From contig NZ_RBKU01000001.1 in the NCBI RefSeq assembly GCF_003633615.1, forward strand, positions 2,480,001 through 2,544,000: 64,000 nt of DNA. Reading direction: 5' to 3'. Position 1 is the first letter of the stretch. Every line of letters starts with the position of its first letter. Under the pieces are notes generated by a model, which worked only from the letters and a program-made list of their open reading frames with translations, did no database searches and was not told where the DNA came from. Below are positions 16,895 to 26,601 of the stretch, in pieces. The DNA comes from Mucilaginibacter gracilis (GTDB lineage Bacteria; Bacteroidota; Bacteroidia; Sphingobacteriales; Sphingobacteriaceae). A program made the translations under genes and the position numbers.

Positions 16895-18229
16895 ATGAAA
16901 GTGAAATTGATATTAATACTTATTTGTATCCTTCCGTTTAAACTGTTTGCCCAGCAACAGTGGGATTTGAAGGATTGCATTGCTTATGGGCTGAAAAATA
17001 ACCGCAGCGGTGTGGTCTATGAAAACGAAAAAAAGGCCGCTGATGCTAAAGCGAAGGAAGCACTTGCTGCTTACCTGCCATCGCTGAATGTAAGCAGCTC
17101 TTTTGATGATAATTTAAAAGTTCAGCAATCCATCATTCCGGCAGGAATATTTGGTCCGGATCCCCTTCGAATATCCCTCACACAAAGGTATAACACTAAT
17201 AGCGTCGCTGAACTTGATCAGACAATTTTTGACCAGACACTGCTTACCGGGCTCAAAGCCAATAAATACAGCAGGCAGCAGGCTGACCTGAATATCAAAA
17301 AAAATGAAGAAACGGTCATCTACAATATAGGTAATGATTACTATCAAACCTATGTTTACCGTGAACAGCTCAGGCTGTTAAGGAGTAACCTGGAAATCTA
17401 CTACAAGCAGATGAAGATTTCACAACTACAGGTGCAGAAGGGTATATCGCTGCAAAAAGATCTGGATAGGGTGACCGTTAACTACAATAATGCGGTATCA
17501 CAGATCCGTGTTGCCGAAAGCAACCTGACTCTTGCCCGGAACCAGCTTAAATATGATATGGGTTTCCCGATCAGTACTGAACTGCCCGTTGATACCGTTG
17601 CCCAAGAGAACCTCGCTAATCCTCCGGTTACCAACGTTGAAGCCACCCGTTTTTCCCCTGAAAATCGGACGGATTATCAGCTTTCAGAAATTAATTCTCA
17701 GTTGCTCAACATCGATCAAAAGCGGATCAAGGCAGGGGCTCTGCCCACGCTGACCGGCTACGCCAAATATGGCGAATATGGCTATGGAACTACCATAGGT
17801 CCGGCATTCAATCATTTGAACCCTTACTCCGCGATCGGATTAAAACTATCCATACTCTTATTCAATTTTTATAAGCGAAACGCACAATATAATCAAGCCA
17901 AATATAAAAGCATGAACGCGCTGGAGAATCTCAAACTGGACTCCGGTAAATATGCGCTGGAATACCAGAGCGCGATCACAAAATTAGTCAAAGCGCAAAG
18001 CAACCTGGAAAGCGACAAACGCAATATTGAGCTTGCAGAGTCTGTATTCATGACGACTGACTTACAATATAAAAAAGGGGTGACTGACCTAACTGACTGG
18101 CTTGATGCAAGAACCTCTGTCAAAGATGCGCAGAACAACTATCTCAACTCACTTTACACCTTTTACCAGGCCAAAATAGACCTGGAAAAAGCCTCGGGCA
18201 ACCTCAAAAATTTCTATTCCTCACTTTAA
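16895..18229 (+). CDS. TolC family outer-membrane efflux protein
   Basis: A 444-residue protein with a signal peptide (cleavage near LFAQQQ). It carries two OEP repeats rich in long amphipathic helices (IRVAESNLTLARNQLKYDMG and a parallel stretch near the C-terminus). It forms the outer-membrane exit duct of a tripartite pump. It is first in the order TolC, MFP adaptor, RND pump; the adaptor starts 3 bp after its stop, as expected for an operon. The adaptor is now split by an insertion element. Confidence 0.92.
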   Translation: MKVKLILILICILPFKLFAQQQWDLKDCIAYGLKNNRSGVVYENEKKAADAKAKEALAAYLPSLNVSSSFDDNLKVQQSIIPAGIFGPDPLRISLTQRYNTNSVAELDQTIFDQTLLTGLKANKYSRQQADLNIKKNEETVIYNIGNDYYQTYVYREQLRLLRSNLEIYYKQMKISQLQVQKGISLQKDLDRVTVNYNNAVSQIRVAESNLTLARNQLKYDMGFPISTELPVDTVAQENLANPPVTNVEATRFSPENRTDYQLSEINSQLLNIDQKRIKAGALPTLTGYAKYGEYGYGTTIGPAFNHLNPYSAIGLKLSILLFNFYKRNAQYNQAKYKSMNALENLKLDSGKYALEYQSAITKLVKAQSNLESDKRNIELAESVFMTTDLQYKKGVTDLTDWLDARTSVKDAQNNYLNSLYTFYQAKIDLEKASGNLKNFYSSL

Positions 18230-18232
18230 GCT

Positions 18233-18889
18233 ATGAAACGTAAATACATTTTCGGGCTGATCATTGTAGTCATCATTGCATTGATCGCCTTCCGGCTCGC
18301 CTCCAATAAGCGCACTTTAAACCAAAAAAAACAGCCGTCGAAAGACACCGTGGTGCGGATTCCGGTTAAAGCTATCCAGGCGAAAACGCAGCTTGAGCTA
18401 ATCAGCCTGGTAAAAACAGGGGCCGTAGCCCCTTTCAAAGAAGCAAAGGTACTTACCACAGCTTCGGGCACTATTCAACAGCTGCGCTTTAATTTAGGTG
18501 ACCATGTAAGCCAGGGCCAGGTATTAGCGGTTACAGACACACGCTTAATGGAGCTGGATCTGCAAAAGTCAGTGACCAATGCGGAGAAACTCCGTCATGA
18601 CCTCCAAACCTATACTGAATTATTACAGGGGCAGGCCGCCACCCAGGAAAAAGTAAACGAGGTTCGTCAGAATTACCTCGATGCTGTCAACCAGGTTTCC
18701 CACGATAAAAAGCAAATAGCCGATGCAGCAGTAAAGGCACCAACGAGCGGTATGATCGCAGAAAAACCGGTCGAGGAAGGAGTCTTTGCCAATGCGGGAA
18801 CGCGGATAGCCACCATCGTCAATATATCACAGGCGAAGGTTCAGCTAAATCTGACGGAGGACGAAGTTTACCAGGTCAAGACCCTTTAG
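18233..18889 (+). pseudogene. RND efflux adaptor (MFP), 5' part, interrupted by IS110
   Basis: The first 217 codons of an HlyD/AcrA-type periplasmic adaptor. It has an N-terminal membrane anchor (IFGLIIVVIIALIAFRLA), a lipoyl-like half-motif (EAKVLTTASGTIQQLRFNLGDHVSQGQVLA), a coiled-coil hairpin, the second half-motif KAPTSGMIAEKPVEEGVFANAGT, and the start of the beta-barrel (VQLNLTEDEVYQVKT). Homology stops there and an IS-derived TAG follows at 18887. The rest of the gene resumes at 20343. Removing the insertion would restore one adaptor of about 365 residues. The pump here is probably not assembled unless another adaptor substitutes. Confidence 0.9.
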
Positions 18890-19112
18890 ATTTGCTTTGT
18901 GATTATAATTGAAAGTATCTTGTTGACAAAGAACAGGGTGAACCAAGTCAAGGCCCAGGTTCAAGACCTATGCTTCGTATTAGTCCCTATTCCAAGTCCT
19001 TTAGATGTTCTTTGTGATTACTATTAAACTATCTTGCTGACAAAGAATAGGGTGAACCAAGTCAAGGCCCAGGCTAAAGACCTATGGCCCGTATTAGTCC
19101 CTGTTCCGAGTC
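18883..19112 (+). repeat. Tandem 115-bp repeat in the IS110 left end (candidate bridge-RNA region)
   Basis: There are two imperfect direct copies, 18883-18997 and 18998-19112, each beginning CCTTTAGAT. Both copies share CTTTGT...ACAAAG and AGGG...CCCT complementary pairs, with the intervening loops differing between copies. Conserved stems with variable loops suggest a structured RNA. IS110 elements of this layout are known to express a bridge RNA from this position (established for IS621); assigning it here is inference. Confidence 0.6.
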
Positions 19113-19200
19113 ACAAGTCGATGTCAATGACAAGTTAGAATTTTAGACACCAGGTCTTATAAAGGTTTTAGTCTGAGTACATCACATTAATTTATTTAGT

Positions 19201-20199
19201 ATGAAATACAAAGTATTTATCGGCATCGATGTATCAAAGCTTACTATTGATGCCCACCTGCACGGAATCGGTGCTTCTAAAACATTCAGTAACGAGGAAA
19301 AAGGATTTGCTTTATTTTTAAGTTGGGTAAAAAAGTATAGTAAACAATCGGAACCGGCGGAGATGATCATATGCTTCGAACATACCGGTATGTATTCAAT
19401 TAAACTTGCCACCTATCTAAATGATATTGAAATCCCATTCGCTATGCTTCCTGCGCTTCAGATCAAACAATCTATAGGGATCAGAAGAGGAAAGAATGAC
19501 CAGATCGATGCACAAAGAATCGCTGAATATGCTTGGCTACACCGCGAAACCATTCAGGAAACTCTATTACCAGCCAAAAGTATTCTCAAACTTCAGTCGC
19601 TGCTTACATTACGAAATCGCTTGGTATGTGATCGTGGAGGGTATGAAGCCACATGGAAAGAACGGAAAAAGGCATTGGAAGGAAAAGAGCACAAGGAGAT
19701 ATTTCAAGTTTATAAAAGCCTGATAATGAACCTAACGGTTCAAGTTAAAAAGATTGAAGAACAAATAAAGGCGGTAATAGAAAGTGATGAAGCAGTTAAA
19801 TTAAACTATCAATTACTGACCAGTATTAAGTGTGTAGGACCTGTACTGGCCGCAAATATGATTGCTTATACGCACAACTTTACCCGTTTTGCTACCTGGC
19901 GAAAGTTCGCCTGCTATGTGGGAACTGCCCCTTTTGAACATCAGTCTGGCACGAGTATAAAAGGAAAAACACGAGTCAGTAGTTTATCCAACAAGCAGCT
20001 AAAAAAATTAATCCACATGGTGGCTATATGTGCTTGCGCATATAATCCAGAGATGAAAAGCTATTATAAAAGAAGAGTGAGCGAGGGGAAAAATAAGATG
20101 AGTACGCTAAATGTTATACGCAATAAGATCATTTCCAGAATGTTTGCTGTTGTCAATCGCGGCTCGGGCTATGTGGATCTGATGAAATATGCAGCTTAG
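19201..20199 (+). CDS. IS110 family transposase (DEDD recombinase)
   Basis: A 332-residue protein with the RuvC-like DEDD domain (Asp in FIGIDVSK, Glu in CFEHTGMY, and the two Asp in KNDQIDAQRIAEYAW). A coiled region follows, then the Tnp_20-like C-terminal domain with SIKCVGPVLAANMIAY, ACYVGTAPFEHQSG and GKTRVSSLSNKQLKKL. The Ser of the HQSG segment is the likely nucleophile by comparison with the family. The gene is intact. It starts at ATG 19201, after a 318-bp non-coding leader. Confidence 0.95.
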   Translation: MKYKVFIGIDVSKLTIDAHLHGIGASKTFSNEEKGFALFLSWVKKYSKQSEPAEMIICFEHTGMYSIKLATYLNDIEIPFAMLPALQIKQSIGIRRGKNDQIDAQRIAEYAWLHRETIQETLLPAKSILKLQSLLTLRNRLVCDRGGYEATWKERKKALEGKEHKEIFQVYKSLIMNLTVQVKKIEEQIKAVIESDEAVKLNYQLLTSIKCVGPVLAANMIAYTHNFTRFATWRKFACYVGTAPFEHQSGTSIKGKTRVSSLSNKQLKKLIHMVAICACAYNPEMKSYYKRRVSEGKNKMSTLNVIRNKIISRMFAVVNRGSGYVDLMKYAA

Positions 20200-20233
20200 G
20201 GTTTATCATCTAAACTCTTAAACAACTCCTCTT

Positions 20234-20320
20234 ATTTTGGACGGGTTCTGTCAAGGGCAGCGAAGGGCGGGCTTGTGTGGCCGTGCTGTTTATGTACCCT
20301 TGACGGGTTCCGGCCAAAAT
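20234..20320 (+). other. Long imperfect hairpin at the IS110 right end
   Basis: ATTTTGG...GTCAAGGG (20234-20257) pairs with CCCTTGAC...CCAAAAT (20297-20320), with a few internal mismatches and a CAGC/GCTG extension inside. It lies between the transposase stop and the resumed adaptor gene. It may be a terminator or part of the recombination end. Confidence 0.6.
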
Positions 20321-20342
20321 GAGAATTTTGTTGTCGAGTTAA

Positions 20343-20786
20343 GATGAAGAAAATAAATTTGGAAAAGTCTTAGAATACGGGCAGCGGGTTAAAATCACCA
20401 CAGATGTTTATCCGGGTCAGTTATTTGAAGGTAAGATCAGCTTTATCAGCCCTCAAGCTGATGAAACACATAATTACAGCGTGGAGATCATGGCTGATAA
20501 TAAAGAAAGCGCACTGCTGCGGACGGGAACTTTTGTTTATGCTGACTTCTCGCATAAGACCAGTCAGCAGATCTTGCTTATTCCACGCGCCGCTTTAACG
20601 CAAAGCGTAAAGGAGGCATCCGTTTATGTGGTAGAAAACAATGTCGTTCATCAAAAGCCGATCAGGACAGGCATTGAAATGAACGGCATGATCCAGGTGA
20701 TCAGCGGGATTAATGCCGGCGAGGTCGTCGTTACCGCAGGGCAGATCAATTTAAAAGAAGGTTCCAGGGTAATTATTTCTAAATAA
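20343..20786 (+). pseudogene. RND efflux adaptor (MFP), 3' part
   Basis: 148 in-frame codons begin about DEENKFGKVLEYGQRVKITTDVYPG and run to the stop at 20786. They cover the rest of the beta-barrel (FEGKISFISPQADETHNYSVEI) and the membrane-proximal domain (VIRTGIE-like stretch, INAGEVVVTAGQINLKEGSRV). It is the same gene as 18233-18889, separated by the IS110 element. Any protein starting inside it would lack the lipoyl and hairpin domains and could not bridge the pump and TolC. Confidence 0.9.
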
Positions 20787-20794
20787 AAACTGTA

Positions 20795-23700
20795 ATGCCA
20801 TCAATAACAGAAATTGCCGTTAAGCGGCCCTTATTAATCATTGTCGTTTTTACCGTGCTGTTCATCTTCGGGATACGGTCCTACTTCAGCCTGAACTATA
20901 ACCTGCTGCCAAAGATCGATGTGCCGACCGTTTCGGTGAGTACCACCTATTCCGGAGCGGCTGCAACAGAGGTAGAAACATCAGTTACCAAAAAGCTGGA
21001 AGATGCGTTTTCTTCCGTCGAAGGACTCGACAAGATCTCATCTACTTCACAGCAGGGTGTGTCGCAAATCGTAGTTCAGCTGAAAAGCGGTACTGACATA
21101 GACCAGGCTGAGCGTGATATTCAGCGCAAAGCAGATCAGGCGCAAAACGACTTGCCCGACAATATTGACAAACCTATTGTCAACAAAATTAACCTGGATG
21201 ATGTGCCGGTTATCAAAGCGGGTGTTACTTCTGATAAATCGCCCCGTGACCTTTATGATTTCGTGGATAAGCAATTATTACCTATGCTGCAAAATGTGCC
21301 CGGTGTGGGGCAAGTTAACATTATTGGGGGGGATGAGCGGGAAATACAGGTTAATATTGACCAGGACAAATTGAAGGCTTACGGCTTGGGTATTGCTCAG
21401 GTGACCGATGCGATCAGCAAATCCAACCAATCTTTTCCGGCTGGAAGTATTGAGACAAGGAACCAGCAGATGTCGATTCAGTTTGATGCCAATGTTGTTT
21501 CTGTAGACCAGCTCAGCAACCTGATCATCTTTCAAAAGCCAAATGGCGGGAGTATTTACCTGAAAGATATCGCCGAGGTAGTAGACGGTACCGTGAAAAC
21601 AACTGCCATTAATCATATCAGCGGAATTCCATCCATCGGCATTCAGATCATTAAGCAAAATGATGCCAACGCCGTAGCGGTAAGTGACAAGGTGAAAAAA
21701 AAGTTTACGGAAATCGAGGGGCAATATAGATCAGAACATTTAAAGTTCGCGGTAGCATCAGATCAAAGTGTTTATACGCTTCATTCGGCCAGTGCCGTGA
21801 TGGAAGACCTCGGTATGGCCGTGCTGATTGTTGGTGTGGTCATGCTGGCTTTTCTGCATAGTTTCCGCAGTTCCATGTTTGTACTGGTCGCCTTACCCTC
21901 ATCGATCATTCCTACATTCATCGCGATGTATGCGTTGCATTTTTCGCTCAACTTAATGACGCTGATGGCGATGTCGCTGGTCGTGGGTATCCTGGTCGAT
22001 GATTCTATCGTGGTCCTCGAAAATATTTACCGCCACCTGGAGATGGGCTCGGATAAGGAAAAAGCGGCACTTGAAGGCCGGAGCGAAATTGGATTCACCG
22101 CCTTAGCTATTACTATGGTTGATGTGGTCGTGTTCCTGCCCATCGCATTTGCCGGGGGCATCATTGGTGCATTCTTACAGGAATTTTCGCTGGTCGTCGT
22201 ATTCTCGACGCTGATGAGTTTGTTCGTGTCTTTCACCGTTACACCATTACTTGCCAGTACATTCGGCAAGATCGAAAAGCTGGATAAAAACACGCTTTGG
22301 GGTAAGCTCAACCTCGGCTTCGAGCACTTCCTGGATACGCTCAAAGAGGATTACGGAAAAGTATTGAAGTTTGTACTCACTAAAAAAAGATATTTATTGT
22401 CTGCCGTTATTGTCATGATCATCGGTGCAATTGCCTTAGTGCCGCTGGGATTTATAGGCGGCACGTTTGTACCTAGCGCTGATCAGGGCGAAGTTGTGAT
22501 TAACCTGGAACTGGCTCCATCTGCATCATTGTATCAAACGAATATGATATGCCAGCAAGCTGAAAAGCTGATCATGGTTCAACCCGAGGTTACACACGTA
22601 TTTTCCAGCATCGGATTTGTAAGGGGAAGCGTGGCGGGAACCTCTAATAACGCCAACCTGGCGGAAATCACGATCAGTATGGTGGATAAAAACAAACGGG
22701 AAATTACCGCTGATGACTTTGGCAACCGTATGCAGGAACAATTGAGCAAGGTGATAGCAGGCGTAAAAATAACAGCAACGCCAACGTCGATCACCGGGGA
22801 AGCTACTGCCGCGCCAATACAGGTCGCGATTAAAGGGATAGACCTTAAAGCCGTGCGCAAGGTTGCAGAAGAATACAAGAAAATAATAGCCTCTGTTCCG
22901 GGAACCCGTTTCGTTGCCCTTTCTGTAAAGGATCAGAAGCCACAGGTAGAGATCAACCTTGACCGGCAAAAGATGAGCCTGCTGGGACTGGATGCGAGCC
23001 AGGTAGGCGCAGCGATACAAAACGCCTTCAGCGGAAACGACAAAGGTAAATTTAAGCAGTTGGGTAACGAATACAAGATCATGATCAGCCTCGACGGTTT
23101 TGACCGGTCGAATATTAACAATGTCAGCAACCTATCTTTCACCAACAGCAATGGACGGACATTTTTATTAAGCCAGTTTGCCCGGGTAACCGAGGGCTTA
23201 GGTGAAACCGTCCTACAACGGACTGATCGCTTAGGTTCTATAACTGTAAACGCCAATGTAGCCGGCCGGCCCAGCGGATCGGTGGCCGACGACATTAAAG
23301 CCAAGGCAGCCAAATTTTCATTACCTGCCGGCGTATCGATTGAGTACCTAGGCGCTGTAAAGAACCAGGAGGATGCCTTTGGAAGTCTTGGATTCGCTTT
23401 GATAGTCGCTATTTTACTGGTTTATCTCGTTATGGTAGCGCTTTATGAGAATGCTGTTTATCCATTCGTGGTCTTGTTTTCCATTCCTGTCGCCATGATC
23501 GGCGCATTTCTGGCACTGGCGCTGAGTATGGAGACATTGAATATATTCTCAATGATCGGACTGGTCATGTTGCTGGGGTTGGTATCGAAAAACGCCATCC
23601 TGATTGTAGACTTTACCAATCACCTCAAAAGCGAAGGACGCCCTGTAAAAGAAGCCCTGGTAGAAGCCGGTAAAGAACGACTCCGCCCGATCCTGATGAC

Positions 23701-23926
23701 AACATTGGCGATGATCCTTGGTATGCTGCCTATTGCAATGGCTGCTGGTGCCGGTGCTGAAATTAAAAACGGCATGGCCTGGGTAATTATTGGCGGGTTA
23801 ACAAGTTCAATGCTGCTAACTCTTTTCGTAGTGCCGTCGATGTACCTGATCATCGATCACCTGATCGACTGGGTCTCAAGAAGAAAAACACGCAGAGAAA
23901 GCCTGCAATTACAGCCCCATCACTAA
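20795..23926 (+). CDS. RND family efflux pump (AcrB/HAE1-like)
   Basis: A 1043-residue inner-membrane pump. It starts MPSITEIAVKRPLLIIVVF, with two large periplasmic loops and twelve helices. Helix 4 carries the proton-relay Asp pair in VVGILVDDSIVVLENIYRH, and helix 11 has GLVSKNAILIVDFTNHL. Full length and without lesions. It exports hydrophobic drugs or similar compounds by proton antiport with an adaptor and TolC. It starts 9 bp after the split adaptor gene, so IS110 insertion may also be polar on its transcription. Confidence 0.95.
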   Translation: MPSITEIAVKRPLLIIVVFTVLFIFGIRSYFSLNYNLLPKIDVPTVSVSTTYSGAAATEVETSVTKKLEDAFSSVEGLDKISSTSQQGVSQIVVQLKSGTDIDQAERDIQRKADQAQNDLPDNIDKPIVNKINLDDVPVIKAGVTSDKSPRDLYDFVDKQLLPMLQNVPGVGQVNIIGGDEREIQVNIDQDKLKAYGLGIAQVTDAISKSNQSFPAGSIETRNQQMSIQFDANVVSVDQLSNLIIFQKPNGGSIYLKDIAEVVDGTVKTTAINHISGIPSIGIQIIKQNDANAVAVSDKVKKKFTEIEGQYRSEHLKFAVASDQSVYTLHSASAVMEDLGMAVLIVGVVMLAFLHSFRSSMFVLVALPSSIIPTFIAMYALHFSLNLMTLMAMSLVVGILVDDSIVVLENIYRHLEMGSDKEKAALEGRSEIGFTALAITMVDVVVFLPIAFAGGIIGAFLQEFSLVVVFSTLMSLFVSFTVTPLLASTFGKIEKLDKNTLWGKLNLGFEHFLDTLKEDYGKVLKFVLTKKRYLLSAVIVMIIGAIALVPLGFIGGTFVPSADQGEVVINLELAPSASLYQTNMICQQAEKLIMVQPEVTHVFSSIGFVRGSVAGTSNNANLAEITISMVDKNKREITADDFGNRMQEQLSKVIAGVKITATPTSITGEATAAPIQVAIKGIDLKAVRKVAEEYKKIIASVPGTRFVALSVKDQKPQVEINLDRQKMSLLGLDASQVGAAIQNAFSGNDKGKFKQLGNEYKIMISLDGFDRSNINNVSNLSFTNSNGRTFLLSQFARVTEGLGETVLQRTDRLGSITVNANVAGRPSGSVADDIKAKAAKFSLPAGVSIEYLGAVKNQEDAFGSLGFALIVAILLVYLVMVALYENAVYPFVVLFSIPVAMIGAFLALALSMETLNIFSMIGLVMLLGLVSKNAILIVDFTNHLKSEGRPVKEALVEAGKERLRPILMTTLAMILGMLPIAMAAGAGAEIKNGMAWVIIGGLTSSMLLTLFVVPSMYLIIDHLIDWVSRRKTRRESLQLQPHH

Positions 23927-24042
23927 TCTATATAAACGCCAATCGGGACCGGGTTACCGGATATTCGGAAAAACACAGTTGTTTAATCTTCCAATCTGCG
24001 GTTCCGGCACCCCGGTTTCTGAACGGCAAAATAAATTTTAAC

Positions 24043-25062
24043 ATGAACATAAAACGTCTCCTTTTGCTGATTTTACTTTTCCATGCACTTACGGCAACTG
24101 CACAAACTGAAAACCAAAAAGGTACCAAAAAATTGACCGATACGACAACGATGCCAATTATGTCGCAATATGCGATCAGCTACCCCCGGTTAAGACAAGG
24201 ATTTTTAGCCACTGATATTATAGCGGGCAGAAACATCACGGGGGAACTCAACGGAAAAAAGCTATACGAAGGCAAAATGGCCATGGAGCGTATCCGGGAA
24301 AATTTTAATATTCCTGTCGTACAATGGGCCAGGAATTCCATCACGGGAACGATCAGCTATCAGCACGTCCATTTTCAAACAGGTCAGATCACGAGTTTTA
24401 GCCCTGAGTTTCCAAACACCGATCAAAGCATAAATAAATCGACGGTTGGTATCACCCTGAGTTTTAGTAGGGCAGATTCGATCTTTGGTCATCCGGTCAA
24501 TTATTCCGGGAGCTTAACAGGCCTGGCAGATGATAAAGGTATAGAAAGAGTTAATTACCTGGGATTGATCAGTGTCCCGATCAGCAAAAGCAAGTACTCC
24601 TCATTTAATGTAGGACTGATTGTGGTCATCGATCCGTCCGCTGTTAGTCCGGTGATCCCGATCATCAGTTATTGGCATAAATTTCAAACTGCCGACCTTG
24701 ACCTGTATGTGGAACTGCCCACTAAAATAGCGGTAAAAAAACAGCTCACTAAAAGGAGCTGGGTTGTGGTAGGAAGCGAATTGGGGAGCAACCTCTATTT
24801 TTTTGAGCTAAACCAGCCTGCACTACCGGATAAAGCGATATTAAAAACAGTCGATATCAGGTCCGGTGCATCATTTGAATATCTGGCGACAAAAAAACTG
24901 ATTCTTGGTGTCAGCGGAGGAGTCTACACCGGCATCTCTACACGCTTGTTTGACCACAATGACAAATCCAGCGATTATTTTTTCAGGACAAGTAACGGTT
25001 CTTCACCCTATATCAGTTTTTCCATATCGTTCCTGCCTTTTCTTAAAAGCATAAAACGATAA
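24043..25062 (+). CDS. Secreted beta-barrel-like protein (DUF6268-like)
   Basis: A 339-residue protein with a signal peptide (LLLLILLFHALTATAQTE). Alternating hydrophobic beta-strands with frequent aromatic ends (LNYLGLISVPISK, YFFRTSNGSSPYISFSISF) suggest an outer-membrane barrel or a surface beta-rich protein. It resembles the DUF6268 proteins of Bacteroidota, which have no known function. It lies about 115 bp behind the RND gene and may be in the efflux unit or stand alone. Confidence 0.7.
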   Translation: MNIKRLLLLILLFHALTATAQTENQKGTKKLTDTTTMPIMSQYAISYPRLRQGFLATDIIAGRNITGELNGKKLYEGKMAMERIRENFNIPVVQWARNSITGTISYQHVHFQTGQITSFSPEFPNTDQSINKSTVGITLSFSRADSIFGHPVNYSGSLTGLADDKGIERVNYLGLISVPISKSKYSSFNVGLIVVIDPSAVSPVIPIISYWHKFQTADLDLYVELPTKIAVKKQLTKRSWVVVGSELGSNLYFFELNQPALPDKAILKTVDIRSGASFEYLATKKLILGVSGGVYTGISTRLFDHNDKSSDYFFRTSNGSSPYISFSISFLPFLKSIKR

Positions 25063-25091
25063 GGCATATAAATGTAACCTAACCAATCATT

Positions 25092-25736
25092 ATGAAAAAT
25101 AACGAACCACAAACTATCAAAAACAAAGAACTCACCAAAAAGAAATTGATAGGGGCAGTTGGCGAAATTATAAAAGTTGATGGCTTTGCTTCGCTAAAAA
25201 GTGCCAGCAAAGTTGCAAGATTCGCTGGCGTAGACAGGAAACTGATTGGACGCTATTTTGGCGGATTAAACCAGTTGATAGAAGCTTATGTGATTGAAAA
25301 CGATTACTGGCTTTTGTTTACCGAAAAAATGAATGATCTCCTAAAATCAAATAGTTATCCGGGAAGTAAAGAATTGATTACTTCAATACTTCAAAATCAA
25401 TTCTCTTATTTTTCTTCTGACAAGGATATGCAGCGATTGATTCTATAGGAATTAACATCCAATAGTCCGCTGATGAAGAGCATCCATAATGCAAGGGAAA
25501 GTATGGGGCAAAAATTACTTGAGACAACGGACGCACACTTCAACGGCTCGAAAGTAAATTTCCGGGCTATCGGTGCACTGTTGGTTGGGGGTATTTATTA
25601 TACGATTTTGCATACTATCCATAACGGCGGAAAATTTAGTGATTTGGATGTTACCTCTAACGAGGGACAGGAACAGATATTAAATGCTATTGAACAAATT
25701 GTCGGATGGGCTTACGAAGCTGCAAAACCCGAATAA
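25092..25736 (+). pseudogene. TetR family regulator with an internal nonsense codon
   Basis: The frame from ATG 25092 encodes a TetR-like HTH (KKKLIGAVGEIIKVDGF, VARFAGVDRKLIGRYFG). It is stopped by TAG at 25446-25448, then continues in the same frame to 25736 with a normal C-terminal ligand domain. The paralogue at 28496 has TGG (Trp) at the equivalent codon, so the lesion is a single-base Trp-to-stop change at residue 119. The upstream context CCTAACCAATCATT is also shared with the paralogue. Either this is a recent pseudogene or the stop is read through; a sequencing error cannot be excluded. Confidence 0.8.
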
Positions 25737-26143
25737 AGTTTGGAGCTTCTAAAAGCCGCATTTCTATACTTGCCACCAGACCCCGGATTCAAACAAGGAT
25801 GACCGGATCAATGCCAACTGCCCCGGCGATCGGTTTCTGAATTTCATTAGGATATATGATACTTCGCTCTTCCGAGTAAGATCGGCTTAAAACGCTTCTT
25901 GACCAACGTGATGAATGTTACGGAAGAGTTCTCGAGACTGTTTTAGAGGAAAAAACAATACTGAGAGACCTGTATTATCGATAATAATCAAATTGTAGGA
26001 ATCAAAAGCAATGCTTAACAAGATGGCCTTCTCTATACATTCGGAATCTCTACATCTGACTATGTGCGAAATTTTTTTTGCTATGCTTTTTGAAAAAATA
26101 TCAAACCAATGAAATGTATAAAGGGCAATCCAGTTCCCCGGTT
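25737..26143. other. Intergenic region without a supported gene
   Basis: About 400 bp between the TetR pseudogene and the HxlR gene. No open frame, RNA gene or clear repeat is visible; the composition is mixed and could be decayed coding DNA. Confidence 0.5.
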
Positions 26144-26503
26144 TTAAACGTCTGAAGCATGAATGATTTTTTCTCTATGCAGGTATCCCCATTCTTTTAA
26201 AGCATAGATAACTTTATCCAATGATGAAGTGTGAGCAGTTGCACTGTATTCAACTACAGGAGGAAAAGAATCATAGACCTTGCGCACCACAAGGTGATGA
26301 GTTTCTAATTCCTTTAGCTCTTTTGACAACATTCGGTCGCTGATCCCCTCAATCTCACGGGCAATTTCTTTAAATCTTTTTGTTCCACTAAGAATCGCAA
26401 TCAATATTTGTAGTTTCCATTTTCCATTCAACACTTCCAATGCATCGCGTACCGCTCTCAAATCTTTGGTGGAGCAAGATGCTGTTTGACTTAAATCTAT
26501 CAT
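26144..26503 (-). CDS. HxlR family transcriptional regulator
   Basis: A 119-residue winged-helix protein: LEVLNGKWKLQILIAIL, KRFKEIAREIEGISDRMLSKELKELETHHLV and VVEYSATAHTSSL are the family signatures. A Cys in the N-terminal arm (SCSTKDLRAV) sits where redox-sensing members carry theirs. It is divergent from the alpha/beta hydrolase and reductase genes (26602, 27483), and repeats between the genes are likely operators. Confidence 0.9.
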   Translation of the reverse strand: MIDLSQTASCSTKDLRAVRDALEVLNGKWKLQILIAILSGTKRFKEIAREIEGISDRMLSKELKELETHHLVVRKVYDSFPPVVEYSATAHTSSLDKVIYALKEWGYLHREKIIHASDV

Positions 26504-26521
26504 TTACCCTTTACTTACTTT

Positions 26522-26582
26522 AAGTTTAGTGCTAACAAAAAGTTTAGTACTTATTGTTAGTAAGCGAAGTTAGATAACTTTG
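26522..26582. promoter_or_regulatory. Repeats and promoter between hxlR and hydrolase genes
   Basis: AAGTTTAGT occurs twice (26522-26530 and 26540-26548, 18-bp period), and CTAACAA/TTGTTAG form an inverted repeat (26532-26538 with 26554-26560). A -7 box TAACTTTG (26575-26582) lies 19 bp before the hydrolase ATG, the same geometry as at the 8.9-kb HxlR locus. Confidence 0.55.
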
Positions 26583-26601
26583 AATCACTTATTTAATTAT
26601 A

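Larger units (their letters stand above)
18883..20342 (+). mobile_element. IS110-family insertion element (boundaries approximate)
   Basis: The insert splits the adaptor gene and encodes a single IS110 transposase. Left non-coding DNA is about 318 bp and right non-coding about 143 bp. As usual for IS110 there are no clear terminal inverted repeats, and no target duplication can be read. The edges are placed where adaptor homology stops (after about 18882) and resumes (about 20343), each uncertain by up to 8 bp. A long left end is where the IS110 subgroup encodes its bridge RNA. Confidence 0.8.

Noticed and set aside
22526..23020. Long minus-strand open frame within the RND pump gene
   Set aside because: The RND gene is unmistakable on the plus strand and the antisense frame has no recognisable features.
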